This document shows positions 1-10,900 of a DNA stretch of 64,000 bases, one piece after another. How positions within the stretch are numbered: the first letter of the stretch is position 1; every line of letters begins with the position of its first letter. This stretch comes from Mariniphaga sp041687215 (GTDB lineage Bacteria; Bacteroidota; Bacteroidia; Bacteroidales; Prolixibacteraceae), in NCBI RefSeq assembly GCF_041687215.1, contig NZ_JAWLCI010000007.1, positions 43,564 to 107,563 on the forward strand, in the 5' to 3' direction. The position numbers and the translations under genes are program-made. The notes under the pieces were generated by a model. The model had not been told where the DNA came from and did no database searches. It was given only the letters and a program-made list of their open reading frames with translations.

Positions 1-218
1 GCATCGTTATTTCCGGTACATTTGAAAAGCATTCACGCGATGAGTTGAAACAGGTGATTGAGCAAAATGGCGGAAAAAATGTGGGGTCCATTTCCAAAAA
101 GACGAATTATGTTCTGGCAGGTGAAAATATGGGGCCCAGCAAATTGGAAAAAGCTGAAAAGCTTGGCATCCCCGTCATTTCGGAAGAAGATTTTTTGAAG
201 CTGCTGGGCGATTTGTAA
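1..218 (+). CDS. ligA: NAD-dependent DNA ligase, C-terminal BRCT end (partial)
   Basis: This is the 3' end of a gene that begins before the window. The open frame from base 3 gives 71 residues starting IVISGTFEKHSRDEL and ending with a TAA stop. The pattern fits the BRCT domain that closes bacterial NAD-dependent DNA ligase: a beta strand with SGTF, a helix, then GSISKKTNYVLAG, then a helix beginning GPSKLEKAEKLGI and a final ISEEDFLKLL. The BRCT domain assists DNA binding in the ligase that seals nicks during replication and repair. BRCT domains occur in other proteins, but the KTNYVLAGENMGPSKLEKA block is characteristic of LigA. Catalytic domains lie outside the window. Confidence 0.88.
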   Translation, partial: IVISGTFEKHSRDELKQVIEQNGGKNVGSISKKTNYVLAGENMGPSKLEKAEKLGIPVISEEDFLKLLGDL

Positions 219-244
219 TTCTTGGTTACAATTCATTATATTTG
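212..244 (+). promoter_or_regulatory. Bacteroidetes-type promoter for the DUF6913 gene and dapA
   Basis: TTTG at 212-215 and TATATTTG at 237-244 are separated by 21 bases and match the Bacteroidetes -33/-7 consensus (TTTG, TAnnTTTG). The -33 box overlaps the end of ligA. The -7 box ends five bases before the ATG at 250, so transcription would start at or very near the start codon. Confidence 0.5.
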
Positions 245-249
245 TATAA

Positions 250-774
250 ATGGGAATAAAACTAATTGAAAAATATGCCCTTCGGAGGCTTCAGAAAAAG
301 GCAACTGCGGTTGAACGCCATGTGAAGCTACCTCATCCTGAGTCTATAAGGAAAGTTGCCGTATTGTGGCAGCCCGAACAAAAAGAGGCTTTTCAGTTTT
401 TACGTGATCATTTTTCACATGCACTGGTTATTTTTCGGAATATTTGTGTTTATTCCCATAATCCGGCCGTTGAGGCAGGTAACAACACCATCACTCCGAA
501 AGATTGCAACTGGCTGGGGTTTCCCAAAAAGGGTTTTGCAGAAGATTTTTTAAATACCGAATTTGATTTACTACTAAACATTGCCCTTGAACAAAACCTT
601 GTAATCGATTACCTCACCGCTTTAAGCAAGGCTCGGTTTAAAGTTGGCTGGTCGCCTAAAGAGAATAATTTTTATGACCTCAATATTAATATAAAAGGGA
701 AACAGGATGCATTGTTTCTTGCCAGTCAACAAATTTTCTATATTCGGCAATTTAATAATATTACATTAATATGA
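250..774 (+). CDS. DUF6913 family conserved hypothetical protein
   Basis: A 174-residue soluble protein with no signal peptide. I recognise it from memory as the Bacteroidota-specific DUF6913 type that sits beside dapA; no function is known to me. Visible features are a basic N-terminus (KYALRRLQKKA), a RKVAVLW strand, SHNPAVEAGNN, the turn KDCNWLGFPKKG, and NTEFDLLLNIALEQN followed by SKARFKVGW. The alternation of strands and helices suggests a small alpha/beta fold. Its TGA stop overlaps the ATG of dapA (ATGA at 771-774), so the two are translationally coupled and probably one transcript. The family assignment is recollection, not a search. Confidence 0.7.
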   Translation: MGIKLIEKYALRRLQKKATAVERHVKLPHPESIRKVAVLWQPEQKEAFQFLRDHFSHALVIFRNICVYSHNPAVEAGNNTITPKDCNWLGFPKKGFAEDFLNTEFDLLLNIALEQNLVIDYLTALSKARFKVGWSPKENNFYDLNINIKGKQDALFLASQQIFYIRQFNNITLI

Positions 775-1649
775 ATCATCCGTTTAAAGGTGCAGGTGTT
801 GCTTTGGTTACACCCTTCACCGAAGAAAATAAAATTGATTTTGATGCACTGGGAAAAATAATCGAGAACCAGGTGAAAGGGGGAATGGATTATTTAGTGG
901 CCCTGGGAACCACTGCAGAAACGGCTACTTTAACAGCAGAAGAAAAAAAGGAGGTGGTTAAGTTTGTCAAAAAGAATTCAGCCGGCCTCCCGGTTGTTGT
1001 GGGAATGGGCGGAAACGATACGCGAAAAATCATAAAACAAATAGAAAAGTTTGATTTTGATGGTGTGGCAGGTTTGCTTATTGTTACACCTTATTACAAC
1101 AAACCTTCGCAGGAAGGAATGTACAGACACTATTCAGAAATTGCCAAAACAAGTCCGGTGCCAATAATTTTATACAATGTGCCATCACGCACCGGTGTAA
1201 ACCTTGAATACGAAACGGTGGTGCGACTTGCCGAAACTTCTGATAAAATTATTGCGGTTAAGGAAGCATCGGGAGTGCTTTCGCAAATAACCCGCATCAA
1301 TAAATATACACCAGATCATTTTTGGGTTATTTCTGGCGATGACGTATTGGCACTTCCCATAATATCAATTGGGGGAATTGGTGTAATTTCTGTAATTGCC
1401 AATGCCTTTCCTGGCAAAGTCAGTGAATTAATTCATCTGGCACTCGATGGAAAATATAACGAAGCCCGAGAGTTGCATTTTGAGTTGATTGATCTTTTTA
1501 AACTAATTTTTAAAGAAGGTAATCCGGGCGGTATAAAAGCACTAATGCACATGCAGGGGACTATTCAAAACGAATTACGGACACCGCTATACCGAATTAG
1601 CGAAGAAACTTACAATGAGATAAAAGAGGCGTATTTGAAGTTGAAGTAG
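771..1649 (+). CDS. dapA: 4-hydroxy-tetrahydrodipicolinate synthase
   Basis: This enzyme condenses pyruvate with L-aspartate semialdehyde, the first committed step of the diaminopimelate and lysine pathway, in the cytoplasm. The 292-residue length is normal for the family. Visible hallmarks are the N-terminal GAGVALVTPF, the GTTAETATL loop carrying the catalytic threonine pair, IILYNVPSRTG with the catalytic tyrosine, IIAVKEASG with the Schiff-base lysine, and the late GGIGVISVIAN. It overlaps the preceding DUF6913 gene by four bases and ends in TAG just before a hairpin terminator. DapA-family paralogues such as NanA exist, but the GTTAE and NVPSRTG motifs favour DapA. Confidence 0.93.
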   Translation: MNHPFKGAGVALVTPFTEENKIDFDALGKIIENQVKGGMDYLVALGTTAETATLTAEEKKEVVKFVKKNSAGLPVVVGMGGNDTRKIIKQIEKFDFDGVAGLLIVTPYYNKPSQEGMYRHYSEIAKTSPVPIILYNVPSRTGVNLEYETVVRLAETSDKIIAVKEASGVLSQITRINKYTPDHFWVISGDDVLALPIISIGGIGVISVIANAFPGKVSELIHLALDGKYNEARELHFELIDLFKLIFKEGNPGGIKALMHMQGTIQNELRTPLYRISEETYNEIKEAYLKLK

Positions 1650-1677
1650 ATTTTGGGTAATTAGGAATACAGAAAAA

Positions 1678-1710
1678 AAGGCAGGCCTTTCAGTGCCTGC
1701 CTTGTTATTT
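1678..1710. terminator. Bidirectional Rho-independent terminator
   Basis: A perfect 9-bp stem pairs AAGGCAGGC (1678-1686) with GCCTGCCTT (1695-1703) across an 8-base loop. A run of A on the left becomes a T tract for minus-strand transcription. It lies between the converging ends of dapA and the LRR gene and can serve both. Confidence 0.8.
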
Positions 1711-1712
1711 GG

Positions 1713-4700
1713 CTACTTATTTAATACAATCTTTCGGTGATGCATAATTCCATCAAACTTCAATCTGACATAATACAGGCCTGAGATTGCTTTTTGCTGC
1801 CCCGATGTTGTTCCATCCCAGGATAAACGATGAACTCCGTTATTAAGTTTTTTATTTTGAAGAAGCGTTGTAATCCGCTGGCCAACGTTGTTGAATATAT
1901 TAACCTCAACCTCAACTTCTTTTTCCAGGGTAAATTCAATGGTTACCTCATTTTTAAAAGGGTTTGGGAAACATTTGATTTCAGGTTGATTTAAAGTAAT
2001 ATTATTATCTGTATTTGTAGTGGCATAATTTTTCAGGCCTAATAATGATGATTCGTGTTTTACAAATGTAGAAGTACCTTTTAAGATTTCCGGATTCAAT
2101 TCAATTTCCTTGTTTTGAAGTGAACTCCATAATTTTAGTGTAAAAAAATTACCTTCTTTAAAACCGGGCATTCCATACTGGTCTTTTGCTGAGGCTGCAA
2201 TTGAAACAAATTGTTCATTGAAATGATGTGGCATTAATGTAACTGCACCCACGCACAAATCTCCGTCAAATACTGCCAGTTCATCTCCAGGTTGGAAGAA
2301 ATCCTTGGATAATTGGGTAATGTTGATGTTCATGTGATCTACACCGTTCCCATAAAACGAAGGTTTAAAATGGCTGGTTGGAATTGGTCTTGGAAGAATA
2401 GGAACTGATTTTTCATAAACTTCCTGAATTAGAATGGTGTCTGCGGCAGATAATTTTATTTTATATCCTTTGCCAGGAATAAAATCTCCTATGTTATTTT
2501 TCCAACCTCCCAGAAATCCAAAGTCTTCAATGGCATATCCCTTTTCGTCCTGAACTTTTTCAAGGTTATCCTTATCAATAAGGGACTGAATCACTTCCAT
2601 GGCATCAACAGCAACCGCCTGAGGAAATCCAATAATGTTCCATCCTGCTTTTAGAGGTATGAAATACGGATAATCTACAATAGCGCCACATATTTCAATT
2701 GAATCTTTATTGTTTACTCTTAGTTTATATCCTTCATCAGGAGAAATATTACCTATAAAATTTCGCCAGCCTCCAAGGAAACCAAAATCTTCTACTGCTT
2801 TTCCTTCTTCATCCTGGATTTTTACAAGANNNNNNNNNNNNNNNNNNNNNNNNNNNNNNNNNNNNNNNNNNNNNNNNNNNNNNNNNNNNNNNNNNNNNNN
2901 NNNNNNNNNNNNNNNNNNNNNNNNNNNNNCCTTCATCAGGAGAAATATTACCTATAAAATTTCGCCAGCCTCCAAGGAAACCAAAATCTTCTACTGCTTT
3001 TCCTTCTTCATCCTGGATTTTTACAAGAGTAGAATTATCGATAAGTGGTTGAAACAGGAATTTTATGTCTGCTGAATCAGGTGTCACAGGAGCAGAAAAA
3101 ATCTGCCAGCCTTCACCGAACACCAGTTTCTGGCAGGTTTCTGCAGATTCATCCACTTTGAGTGTTATTTTCTTACTTGTGAGGGTTAAATCTGTTACAA
3201 CATTGTTTGTTACTACACAATGGTATTTCCCGGAATCCTCATAAGCTAAATTGTCAATCACTAAATCCGCCCCGGTTTGAGTATCCAATAATACATCATC
3301 TTTGTACCATTGGTAATTATTTAGTTCTCCTCCTGTTGGCGCAGCAAAACTAAAATTAGACCCTGGGATTTTTGCTATGGTTTGACTTGTGCCGATACTG
3401 TCCTGAGGAGCATAAAAGAAATCGATGGATAGATCCAAATCCATGTTATACTCCAAATCTTCAAATGAAAGATTATTACTGGAAACATCAACAAAAATCA
3501 GGTTGGCCTGCAAGGTTATTTCGGGCAGCGAACTCAATTGATTTGATTGCAAATTCAGGATTTGCAAATTGCCTAATTGATTAATTTCTTCGGGAACAGC
3601 ACCAGTTAATTGATTCTGACTTAAATTTACCCAATAAAGACTGGAAATTTGTCCTATTTGAGCAGGCAAGTTACCTGTTAGCTGGTTGGAGTATAGGTAA
3701 ATAAATTCAAGATTGGAAAGTTGCCATATTTCATCAGGAATGTCTCCGGTTAATTGGTTCTGGCTTAAATCTATCCACCTGAATTCCGGTAATTGACCAA
3801 GTTCTGCAGGAATTGATCCCGTTAATTGGTTTTCATTTAAATACAACAGATTGAGATTTGTTAATTGTTCCAACTCATTTGGAATAGTTCCTGTAAGCTG
3901 ATTTTTTCCCAGATTCAACCATCGCATGTTGGTTAACTGGCCCAATTCTAAGTGAATAGTGTCATTTAGCTGATTAGCGTCGAGATACAATTGTTCAAGA
4001 TTTGAAAGATTAGCCAATTCCACAGGAATTTTACCGCTCAGCTGATTTTCACTTAACACCAACCACCTGAGACTGGGTAATTGTGCCAACGAAACCGGAA
4101 TGGTATCAGTAAACTGATTTTGTCCCAAATCCAGGAACTGCAGCAATGGAAATTGTCCGAATTCCTCAGGAACAAAACCTGAAAATTGATTGTGACTCAA
4201 ATCAAGCCACCTTAACCCTGAAAGTTGTTCTATGCCATCGGGAATGGTTCCGGATAGTTGGTTGTCACTTAAATACAATAGGTCGAGGTTAGTGAGTTGG
4301 AACAACTCAACCGGAATGGTTCCGGTTAATTGATTCCCGTTCAAATACAGGTATTCCAGTTCTGCAAGATTGCCCAGTTCGGCAGGTATTGGCCCGGTTA
4401 ACTGATTGGTATCCAAAGCCAGATATTCGAGCGAAATTAATTGTCCGAGGTCAGCCGGGATTTCTCCGGAAAGATTATTGTCTTTTAATCGTATCTCGGT
4501 CACAAAATCTGATTCAATTGTTATTCCGTACCATGTACTTAAAGGACCTGTAAGCCAGTTTGTGTTGGTTGTCCAGTTATCTCCGTCAGTAACATTGTAT
4601 AAGTTTACCAATATTAATGAATCACTTTCGCTAACGGCCGCTTTTACCGGAATATCTTTTATAATTGATGATTTTGTGTAAACTGACGGTGAATTATCTG

Positions 4701-4896
4701 TTTTTTGAAGGTTTTGCAGTTCTGTCTGAATAAGGTTATTTACCTTTTGTTCAATCTGGGTTAAAACATCTTCCTTCAAATTTGGCCCATTGCTTTTTTG
4801 TGTTGGTTGAGCTAATAAATCAATATTCACGATAAGAATAAAGATTAACATTGCTATAAGTGAAACAAATTTTAACTGCGTCCAATGTTTTTTCAT
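1713..4896 (-). CDS. Secreted leucine-rich repeat protein with Ig, GW-pair and VFDG modules and T9SS sorting domain, interrupted by a scaffold gap
   Basis: In the draft this reads as two overlapping frames broken by 100 Ns, but the flanks of the gap are the same 99 bases. Collapsing the duplicate plus Ns removes 199 bases and joins both frames into one 994-residue protein. In order: signal peptide (1-29), about fourteen plant-type 24-residue LRRs (NQLTGxIPxELxQL, ~130-480), an Ig-like domain with the YHC cysteine (~505-580), two tandem GW modules each with GFLGGW, a VFDG module (GDELAVFDGDLCVGA), and a T9SS type A C-terminal domain ending RKIVLNK. LRRs of this kind bind proteins or glycans. 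Cell-surface display or release through the T9SS is inferred from the sorting domain. It shares the GW and VFDG modules with neighbouring secreted proteins. No enzyme domain is seen. Confidence 0.85.
2731..2829. repeat. First copy of the 99-base sequence flanking the N gap
   Basis: Every base of 2731-2829 is repeated at 2930-3028 on the other side of the Ns. The length is typical of an assembler k-mer overlap, so this is best read as one genomic locus written twice. Confidence 0.95.
2830..2929. other. 100-N scaffold gap, probably artefactual
   Basis: A run of exactly 100 N, the conventional placeholder for a gap of unknown size. Because the two flanks are identical and removal restores the reading frame, the true gap size is probably negative (a 99-base overlap of contig ends). 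Confidence 0.97.
2930..3028. repeat. Second copy of the 99-base sequence flanking the N gap
   Basis: Identical to 2731-2829. It encodes part of the first GW module (DFGFLGGWRNFIGNIS) of the LRR protein on the minus strand. Confidence 0.95.
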
Positions 4897-5229
4897 AATA
4901 CTGGTTTAATAAAATAATATTTTAAGTTTTTATGTGAATTTGTTTGTTTTCCCATATTTACGTGTACAATGTTACAAATTGTGATTTAAAAAAATCTGGT
5001 AATTTTAAGTTATTTTACGTCAAAACTAAAGAATATAAACAAAAAATAAAGCTATAAATTGCAATTAATATACCATAATAATTAAGTAATTGAAAACTTT
5101 TACTTTAGATGTTGTAAAAAAGAGAAAGCAGTATTATATTGGGACATTGTATCCCAAAGCTTTTTCTACAAAAGATTATAAGTGCGATCCACCGATAAAA
5201 GATAAATCCGACGTATCAAGTGCATTCTA
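4897..5229. other. AT-rich intergenic region upstream of the LRR gene
   Basis: A 333-base non-coding stretch between two same-strand genes. On the minus strand TAGTTTTG (5021-5028) fits the -7 consensus TAnnTTTG, but I see no well-spaced -33 box, so it is only a possible promoter for the LRR gene. No RNA gene, repeat or convincing terminator was recognised. The end of the beta-helix gene has no lost sorting domain in the downstream frames. Confidence 0.4.
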
Positions 5230-7752
5230 TTAATTTATTGTCAATGAACAATTGGCCGTAACGTTTACCCTATACCCCTTGCCGGGTTTTAAATTACCAA
5301 TGTTGTTTTTCCAACCTCCCAAAAAGCCATAGTCTTCTATTGATGATCCGTTTTCGTCCATTACTTTATTCAAATATCCTTCGTCAATTAATGATTGAAA
5401 AACTTCGAGACCATCCTGTTCATTTACCAATGGCCAGGAAATAATATTCCATCCTGGGGAAAGTTGTATCTCCACAGGTGAAATTGTTCCGGTACCTTTA
5501 ATTTCAAGCGTATCTTTTGAGGTAACATTTACTTTATACCCCTTTGTTCTGTCCAGATTTCCGATGTTGTTTGTCCATCCGCCCAAAAAGCCAAAATCTT
5601 CAATGGAATTTCCACTTTCGTCCATCACTTTTTTCAGGTTGCCTGAATCAACAAGTGGTTGTATAATATTCAATAGGTCTGAATCTGCCGGCATAACCCG
5701 CATGGAAACAATATTCCAGCCGGGAGAAAAAGTTAATTCCTGTTTTTCCTGGTACTTGTAGGCTCCCATGTCAATATCTATTCCTTGAATTAAGGGATAA
5801 CCAGAGAAGTCCTGAGTTCCCGGATTTATATTGAAAAGTGAATTTAGATCCAGTCCTGCATTTATTACAGGCGAATTTCCCTGAACAGTATAACTAATCA
5901 TTTCAGTTAATTGGGTTGGTTCAGTAATCGCAGTATTTCCGGGATTTAGGAACATGGGATCGGTGTACATTCCAACAATCTCACCATTCAGCATTTCCTG
6001 ATTATTGGTTTGAGCCCACTGGTCAAAAACAATTTCGGAATCCAGGTAAAACGAATTGTTAAATGAATACCAGCAGTTTCCCTGGAAATTTTCTTCGTCA
6101 ATTCCGTTGTAAACGTTGCTTTGTTTAGAAACAAAGATATTATTATGGAAGTTGAAATTGTTATTCAGGTGATCTAAAAAAGCCAAAGCCGGTCCATCTG
6201 AATTGTAAACTACATTGTTATAGAAATAAAGATCTTTGAATGTATTCAGGTCATTTGTCCCATTCCAGAACTCAATGCTGCCTTTTCCTGAAATATTTCC
6301 ATCATTCTCGCTAATGCAATACCTGATGGTGTTGTTTCCCCAGTTTGTGGCACCGTTATATTGAAATGCAGCATAACCTGCACCATGATTGTCATATGAT
6401 AAACAATACTGAATGGTTGAATTAGTTGTTCCTCCATCTAAATCAAACCCAACTCCATCAAGTCCTCCATCAGATGTTTTGTTATCATGTGAAATGCAAT
6501 GCTGTATAACTGCACCATCCACTTCGGCAACCCAAATTCCACCAGGGCCATTTCCGGTTCGGGGCATATCCCAGCCATTGTTGGATGCTACACAATATTC
6601 TATCAGAATATTACTGGCATTGTAAACAAAAATTCCGCTTCCACTGTGGTTATCTGAAACAGTAGGATCGCCAGGATTATTCTCGGTAATACTTTGTCCT
6701 ATGTAAATATCTGACAGTGAAGTTTTATAATTACCAGATATATAAATTCCGGCGTAACCATTCTCATGGGCATAAATGTTTGTAAATTGCAGATTATCAC
6801 CTACGCATCTGGCAGTCAGGCCTGAGTGCTGAAATCCTCTGATCTCAGCACTGTCAACAACAATGTTGGAACAATAACTTAAACTGATACCATTTCCTTC
6901 GTTCCCGGTTTTTCGGCCATCTCCGGTAAAAATAAGATTATAAATGTTAAGAAATTGGCAATCTGCTGCAACAAATCCTGAGTTTGCTCCGGCATTAATG
7001 GTAGCCCTGCCTGAACCATAAGAACCTATAGTTACCGGGTTTCCGGCTACTCCGGAATCGAATGAGTTCAACCGGAGAGTTCCTGTAAAAGTATTTTCAC
7101 CCTCAAACAAAATCTGATCTCCTGGTTGAAAAATCATTTGGTTTACCCTATCTATTGTTTGCCAGGCTTCGGAAGGTGATGTACCGGTATTGTTGTCGTC
7201 CCCTTGAGGACTGATGTAGTAAGTACCCAATCCTGCCTGTTCGTCAGGTACAGGGCCTGAAAATTCTGCTACCAAACTAATGGCATCTACCCAAACATCT
7301 CCTGTTCCTTCAGTTTTGTAAATATAGATAGTGGGATCATTATCCGGATTTGCGCCGGTGGTAAAAGTCAAACTATCAGTTTTAAAATCTGTATCTTCAA
7401 ATGTAATACTAACCAATTCATTTCCAAAATTATTTGCACCAAGAAGAATCGGCGTACTTGACAGGGATTTTACAGAAGCTTTTAAGGTATAAGTGGTATT
7501 AGGCTCAAGATTAACCCTTTGGTATAGATATACTTCGTTGCCGGTAAGTTTTGCGCTGTTGAAACCCGAGTAAGGATCAACAGCATCTATTGTTGCAATA
7601 TTGGTAACGTTATTAGGCCAGATTGCCCAGTACGGCATAAAGTCTCCTGTCTCAAAGCCTGGATTTTTAATCAAATTCTGTGCGGAAGTATTATTCAAAC
7701 TGAATAATACTATACTTATAATAATATTGATTTTTATTTTAAGAATTGTCAT
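5230..7752 (-). CDS. Secreted parallel beta-helix protein with carbohydrate-binding-like domain and C-terminal GW pair
   Basis: An 840-residue exported protein with a signal peptide ending near NNTSAQ. Residues ~27-163 look like a CBM4/9-like jelly roll (NLIKNPGFETGDFMPYWAIW, then a vDAISLV end). From ~175 follows GTYYISPQGDDNNTGTSP and a long right-handed beta-helix of short strand-and-turn units (NILIEYCVASNNGWD, AVIQHCISHDNKTSD), the fold of many polysaccharide lyases and adhesins. I cannot identify catalytic residues, so the substrate is unknown. The last ~170 residues are two GW modules (EDFGFLGGW and EDYGFLGGW), and the protein stops there (NCSLTIN) with no T9SS sorting domain. A promoter with good spacing lies just upstream. 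Confidence 0.82.
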   Translation of the reverse strand: MTILKIKINIIISIVLFSLNNTSAQNLIKNPGFETGDFMPYWAIWPNNVTNIATIDAVDPYSGFNSAKLTGNEVYLYQRVNLEPNTTYTLKASVKSLSSTPILLGANNFGNELVSITFEDTDFKTDSLTFTTGANPDNDPTIYIYKTEGTGDVWVDAISLVAEFSGPVPDEQAGLGTYYISPQGDDNNTGTSPSEAWQTIDRVNQMIFQPGDQILFEGENTFTGTLRLNSFDSGVAGNPVTIGSYGSGRATINAGANSGFVAADCQFLNIYNLIFTGDGRKTGNEGNGISLSYCSNIVVDSAEIRGFQHSGLTARCVGDNLQFTNIYAHENGYAGIYISGNYKTSLSDIYIGQSITENNPGDPTVSDNHSGSGIFVYNASNILIEYCVASNNGWDMPRTGNGPGGIWVAEVDGAVIQHCISHDNKTSDGGLDGVGFDLDGGTTNSTIQYCLSYDNHGAGYAAFQYNGATNWGNNTIRYCISENDGNISGKGSIEFWNGTNDLNTFKDLYFYNNVVYNSDGPALAFLDHLNNNFNFHNNIFVSKQSNVYNGIDEENFQGNCWYSFNNSFYLDSEIVFDQWAQTNNQEMLNGEIVGMYTDPMFLNPGNTAITEPTQLTEMISYTVQGNSPVINAGLDLNSLFNINPGTQDFSGYPLIQGIDIDMGAYKYQEKQELTFSPGWNIVSMRVMPADSDLLNIIQPLVDSGNLKKVMDESGNSIEDFGFLGGWTNNIGNLDRTKGYKVNVTSKDTLEIKGTGTISPVEIQLSPGWNIISWPLVNEQDGLEVFQSLIDEGYLNKVMDENGSSIEDYGFLGGWKNNIGNLKPGKGYRVNVTANCSLTIN

Positions 7753-7778
7753 TCTTTAAAATGGCTTTTTATTGCGTC

Positions 7779-7808
7779 CAAAAATAACTTTTACGAAAGG
7801 TTTTTCAA
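7779..7808 (-). promoter_or_regulatory. Bacteroidetes-type promoter for the beta-helix gene
   Basis: Read on the minus strand, TTG (7806-7808) and TATTTTTG (7779-7786) are separated by 19 bases, matching the Bacteroidetes -33/-7 consensus. The -7 box is 26 bases upstream of the ATG at 7752. Confidence 0.6.
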
Positions 7809-7916
7809 TTCAAAAATAATTTAATATTTGACTTTTTTCACATTTTTCCCGGAAATACGTGCCTTTATGTTGATTTTCAGAAATTTTACTTTTTTAAAAT
7901 TATCCGTGCATTAACC

Positions 7917-10900
7917 TTATTTACTGTAAATTAATTTTTTTATGATTATTTCATTTGCAAGAACAATCCTTAAATAATAAATCCCTGACGAAACCTGTTG
8001 GTTTGCGTAATTTATTCCATCCCAGCTAAACTTGTTTCTACCATTTTGCAGAAGCAACTTATTTGTAACCATTTGAATTCGTTGTCCCAATTGGTTTAAA
8101 ACCTCAATTTGCACTTCCGCATCTTCCGCCAGATTAATTTCAATAGTAATATCATCGCTGAACGGATTCGGATAATAGTTGACTTCAGTTTTAGCAGAGA
8201 GCAATTCTACGTCTAACTTGGTGGTGGCATATTTTCCCAAACTCAGAAAAGATGATTCGTGCTTTATAAAAAAGCCTGGTCCTTTCAGGATTTCAGGTTC
8301 CAGTTCAAATTCCTGTTGTTGTTTTGTACTCCACAGTTTTAAGGTAAATTCATTGCCTTCTGTAAATCCGGGCATTCCAAAATCATCGGCTGCCGAGGCA
8401 GGAACAGAAACTGTTCCTGAATTCAAATGCAAGGGTAGCAGGGTTACTGCACCCACACAAATATTACCGTCGAAAACAGCAAGTTCGTCACCAGATTGAA
8501 GAAGAGAAATCGGCAGCTCACTGATGTTTAAATTCATGTGGTCCAATCCGTTGTTTTCATATTTAGGGCGGAAATGGGAAGTTGCCACTTCTTGCGGAAG
8601 TGAAGCGACAGACTTTGGATAGGATTCCTGAATCCAGACCGTATCGGCCACCGCAAGTTTGATTTTATATCCTTCTCCCGGGACAAATTCTCCGATAAGA
8701 TTTTTCCAACCCCCAAGAAATCCCCAATTTTCAATGGCATTTCCTGCTTCATCCTGTACTTTTTGCAATGCACCTTTGTTAATGAGCGGTTGCAGAATTT
8801 CCATGGCATCAAAAGGTGTGGTTTTCGGATAACCCATAATGTTCCAGCCGCTGCTGAGCGGAATGGCAAACGGGTATTCCACAGGCTCTCCGTTAACTTC
8901 CAGCGTTTCATCAAAAGTCACTCTAATTTTATATCCTTCAGTGGTCTGAATATTACCGATAAGATTTTTCCAACCACCAAGAAATCCCCAGTCTTCCATC
9001 GCATTTCCCTGCTCGTCCTGGATCTTTACCAGTGAGGTGTTATCGATAAGCGGTTGAAACAGGGTTTTCATGTCAGAGGTTTTGGAATGAACGGGTGCAG
9101 AGAAAAGATTCCAGCCCGAATTAAAATGCAGGTCCATGGAAATCTCAGTCTGGCTTGTTCCATATAATTCCACAAATGCGGTTGCTCCGGCATTAAATGT
9201 GGGTTCATCAACCGGTTGCAACATGTTGTTGAAATACAGGGTGCTTTGAACCGGGAATTCCGCCGAAGCGCTGCAATCCCATAATTTGTAAGTGATGTTG
9301 TTCCCGGTAGTAAATCCGTTTCCGGTTCCGTCGTCGCGGGAAACAACAACAACCAGAACATTATCCAAACTGACTGTTTGCGCAACTTTGCCGAATCCCA
9401 CACACAAATCTCCATCGAAAACGCCGATTTCATCGCCGGGCTGTAAATCCATTCCATCGAGTTGGGCCACTAAAATGTTAATGTTCATCTGATCGAACCC
9501 GTTTCCATTCCAAACTGATTGGAAATAAGAAGGACAGTCGGGAGGAGGAAATACGGTTATATAATTTTCTTTAAAAATGGTATCGGAATGGAAATCATCG
9601 GATATAATTAATTCAACTGAGTAAACTCCGGGAATTAGATAATAATGTTCAGGATTTTGCTCTGTGCTTAACTCTCCGTCACCAAAACTCCATAACCATG
9701 AAGTTGGGCTACCGGTTGACAAATCGGTAAAATTAACTTTTTCACCTGCGTTCACATTTGTTTTCGAAGTTGAAAAATTAGCGAAAATATGTTCACCAGT
9801 ATAGAATTTAAATTCAATGCTGTCTCCCGTTAATTTAACATCGTAAATACTGAATGAATTTTTTGTGCCATTTTCAAGAAACGGATAAGGATCGCTGAAA
9901 CTGCTCAGTTCACTTCGGTTTTCAACATCTGAAAAGGTTGCATTTTCCAAAAATCCGTTCTCTGAATTTTCATCAATACCGGGGCGGATCATATAAATTT
10001 CATCAGGCGGACCATTCCTGTTTCCGGTAATTTCCGGATTAACCCTGTAAACCAGGAGTCCTTCATCATAACTATAATACAGATTAGAATCGTATCCGGT
10101 TTTTTTTCTGTACTCTACCATAAAAAATTCGGAATCTGATTCAGGAACCGGAATTTTGTAACAAGCAAACGGATTTACTGAAACAGCCGGCAGTTTATAG
10201 GAACCGCTGGATGTCATTTCAGGAATGGTACTAAACCAGTTCCCATATTTATATTTCATCCAGGTGGTGGTATGCTGGGCATTGTCCCATGCCATTAAAT
10301 CCCATCCACCCACAGGGTTTAAACCATCATGGCTGTAATGATAAAGGTCAGGAGCTCCAAGAGTATGGAACATTTCATGGCATAATACAGAAACATTAGT
10401 ACTTTCACTAAGTTGAAAATTATAATCCCAAACCCTGGCATTGTTTATAAAAACTTCCTTTAAATATAGTGCCCAGCGATGCGGCCAGAGCAAATCTGAC
10501 CAACCTTCTACATTTCCCTGGATGATAAAACAAATATTGTCAACATAGCCATCCTGGTCTGCATCAAAATTGAGTCCGCTTGCTTCAATTGCCGGTTTTA
10601 CAAACTTTACTGCATTTTGCAACAGGGTATGTTCCCGTTCCACAAGTTCATCATCATTGGAATATCCGTATGGATTAGTGGTAGCATCATAGGCCTGATA
10701 ATAATTTCTATTGTAGGGGTCCTGGTAAGAAAGTACCCAGCCTTCATGTGGAATTGGATAAAAAGTTGAAGATATACTGAGCTGATTCCCACTGACTTCT
10801 TTGAAATAATCATATAAGCTAAAATCATTACCATTAAAAATATTCTGATAATCCGAAACGGGCGTAATGTATTCACTTTGGTCAGCAAACCGTATAAAAA

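Noticed and set aside
2731..3028. A true tandem duplication inside the LRR protein
   Set aside because: Protein modules of the GW type do repeat, but other copies differ at many bases. An exact 99-base copy touching the Ns on both sides is an assembly signature.
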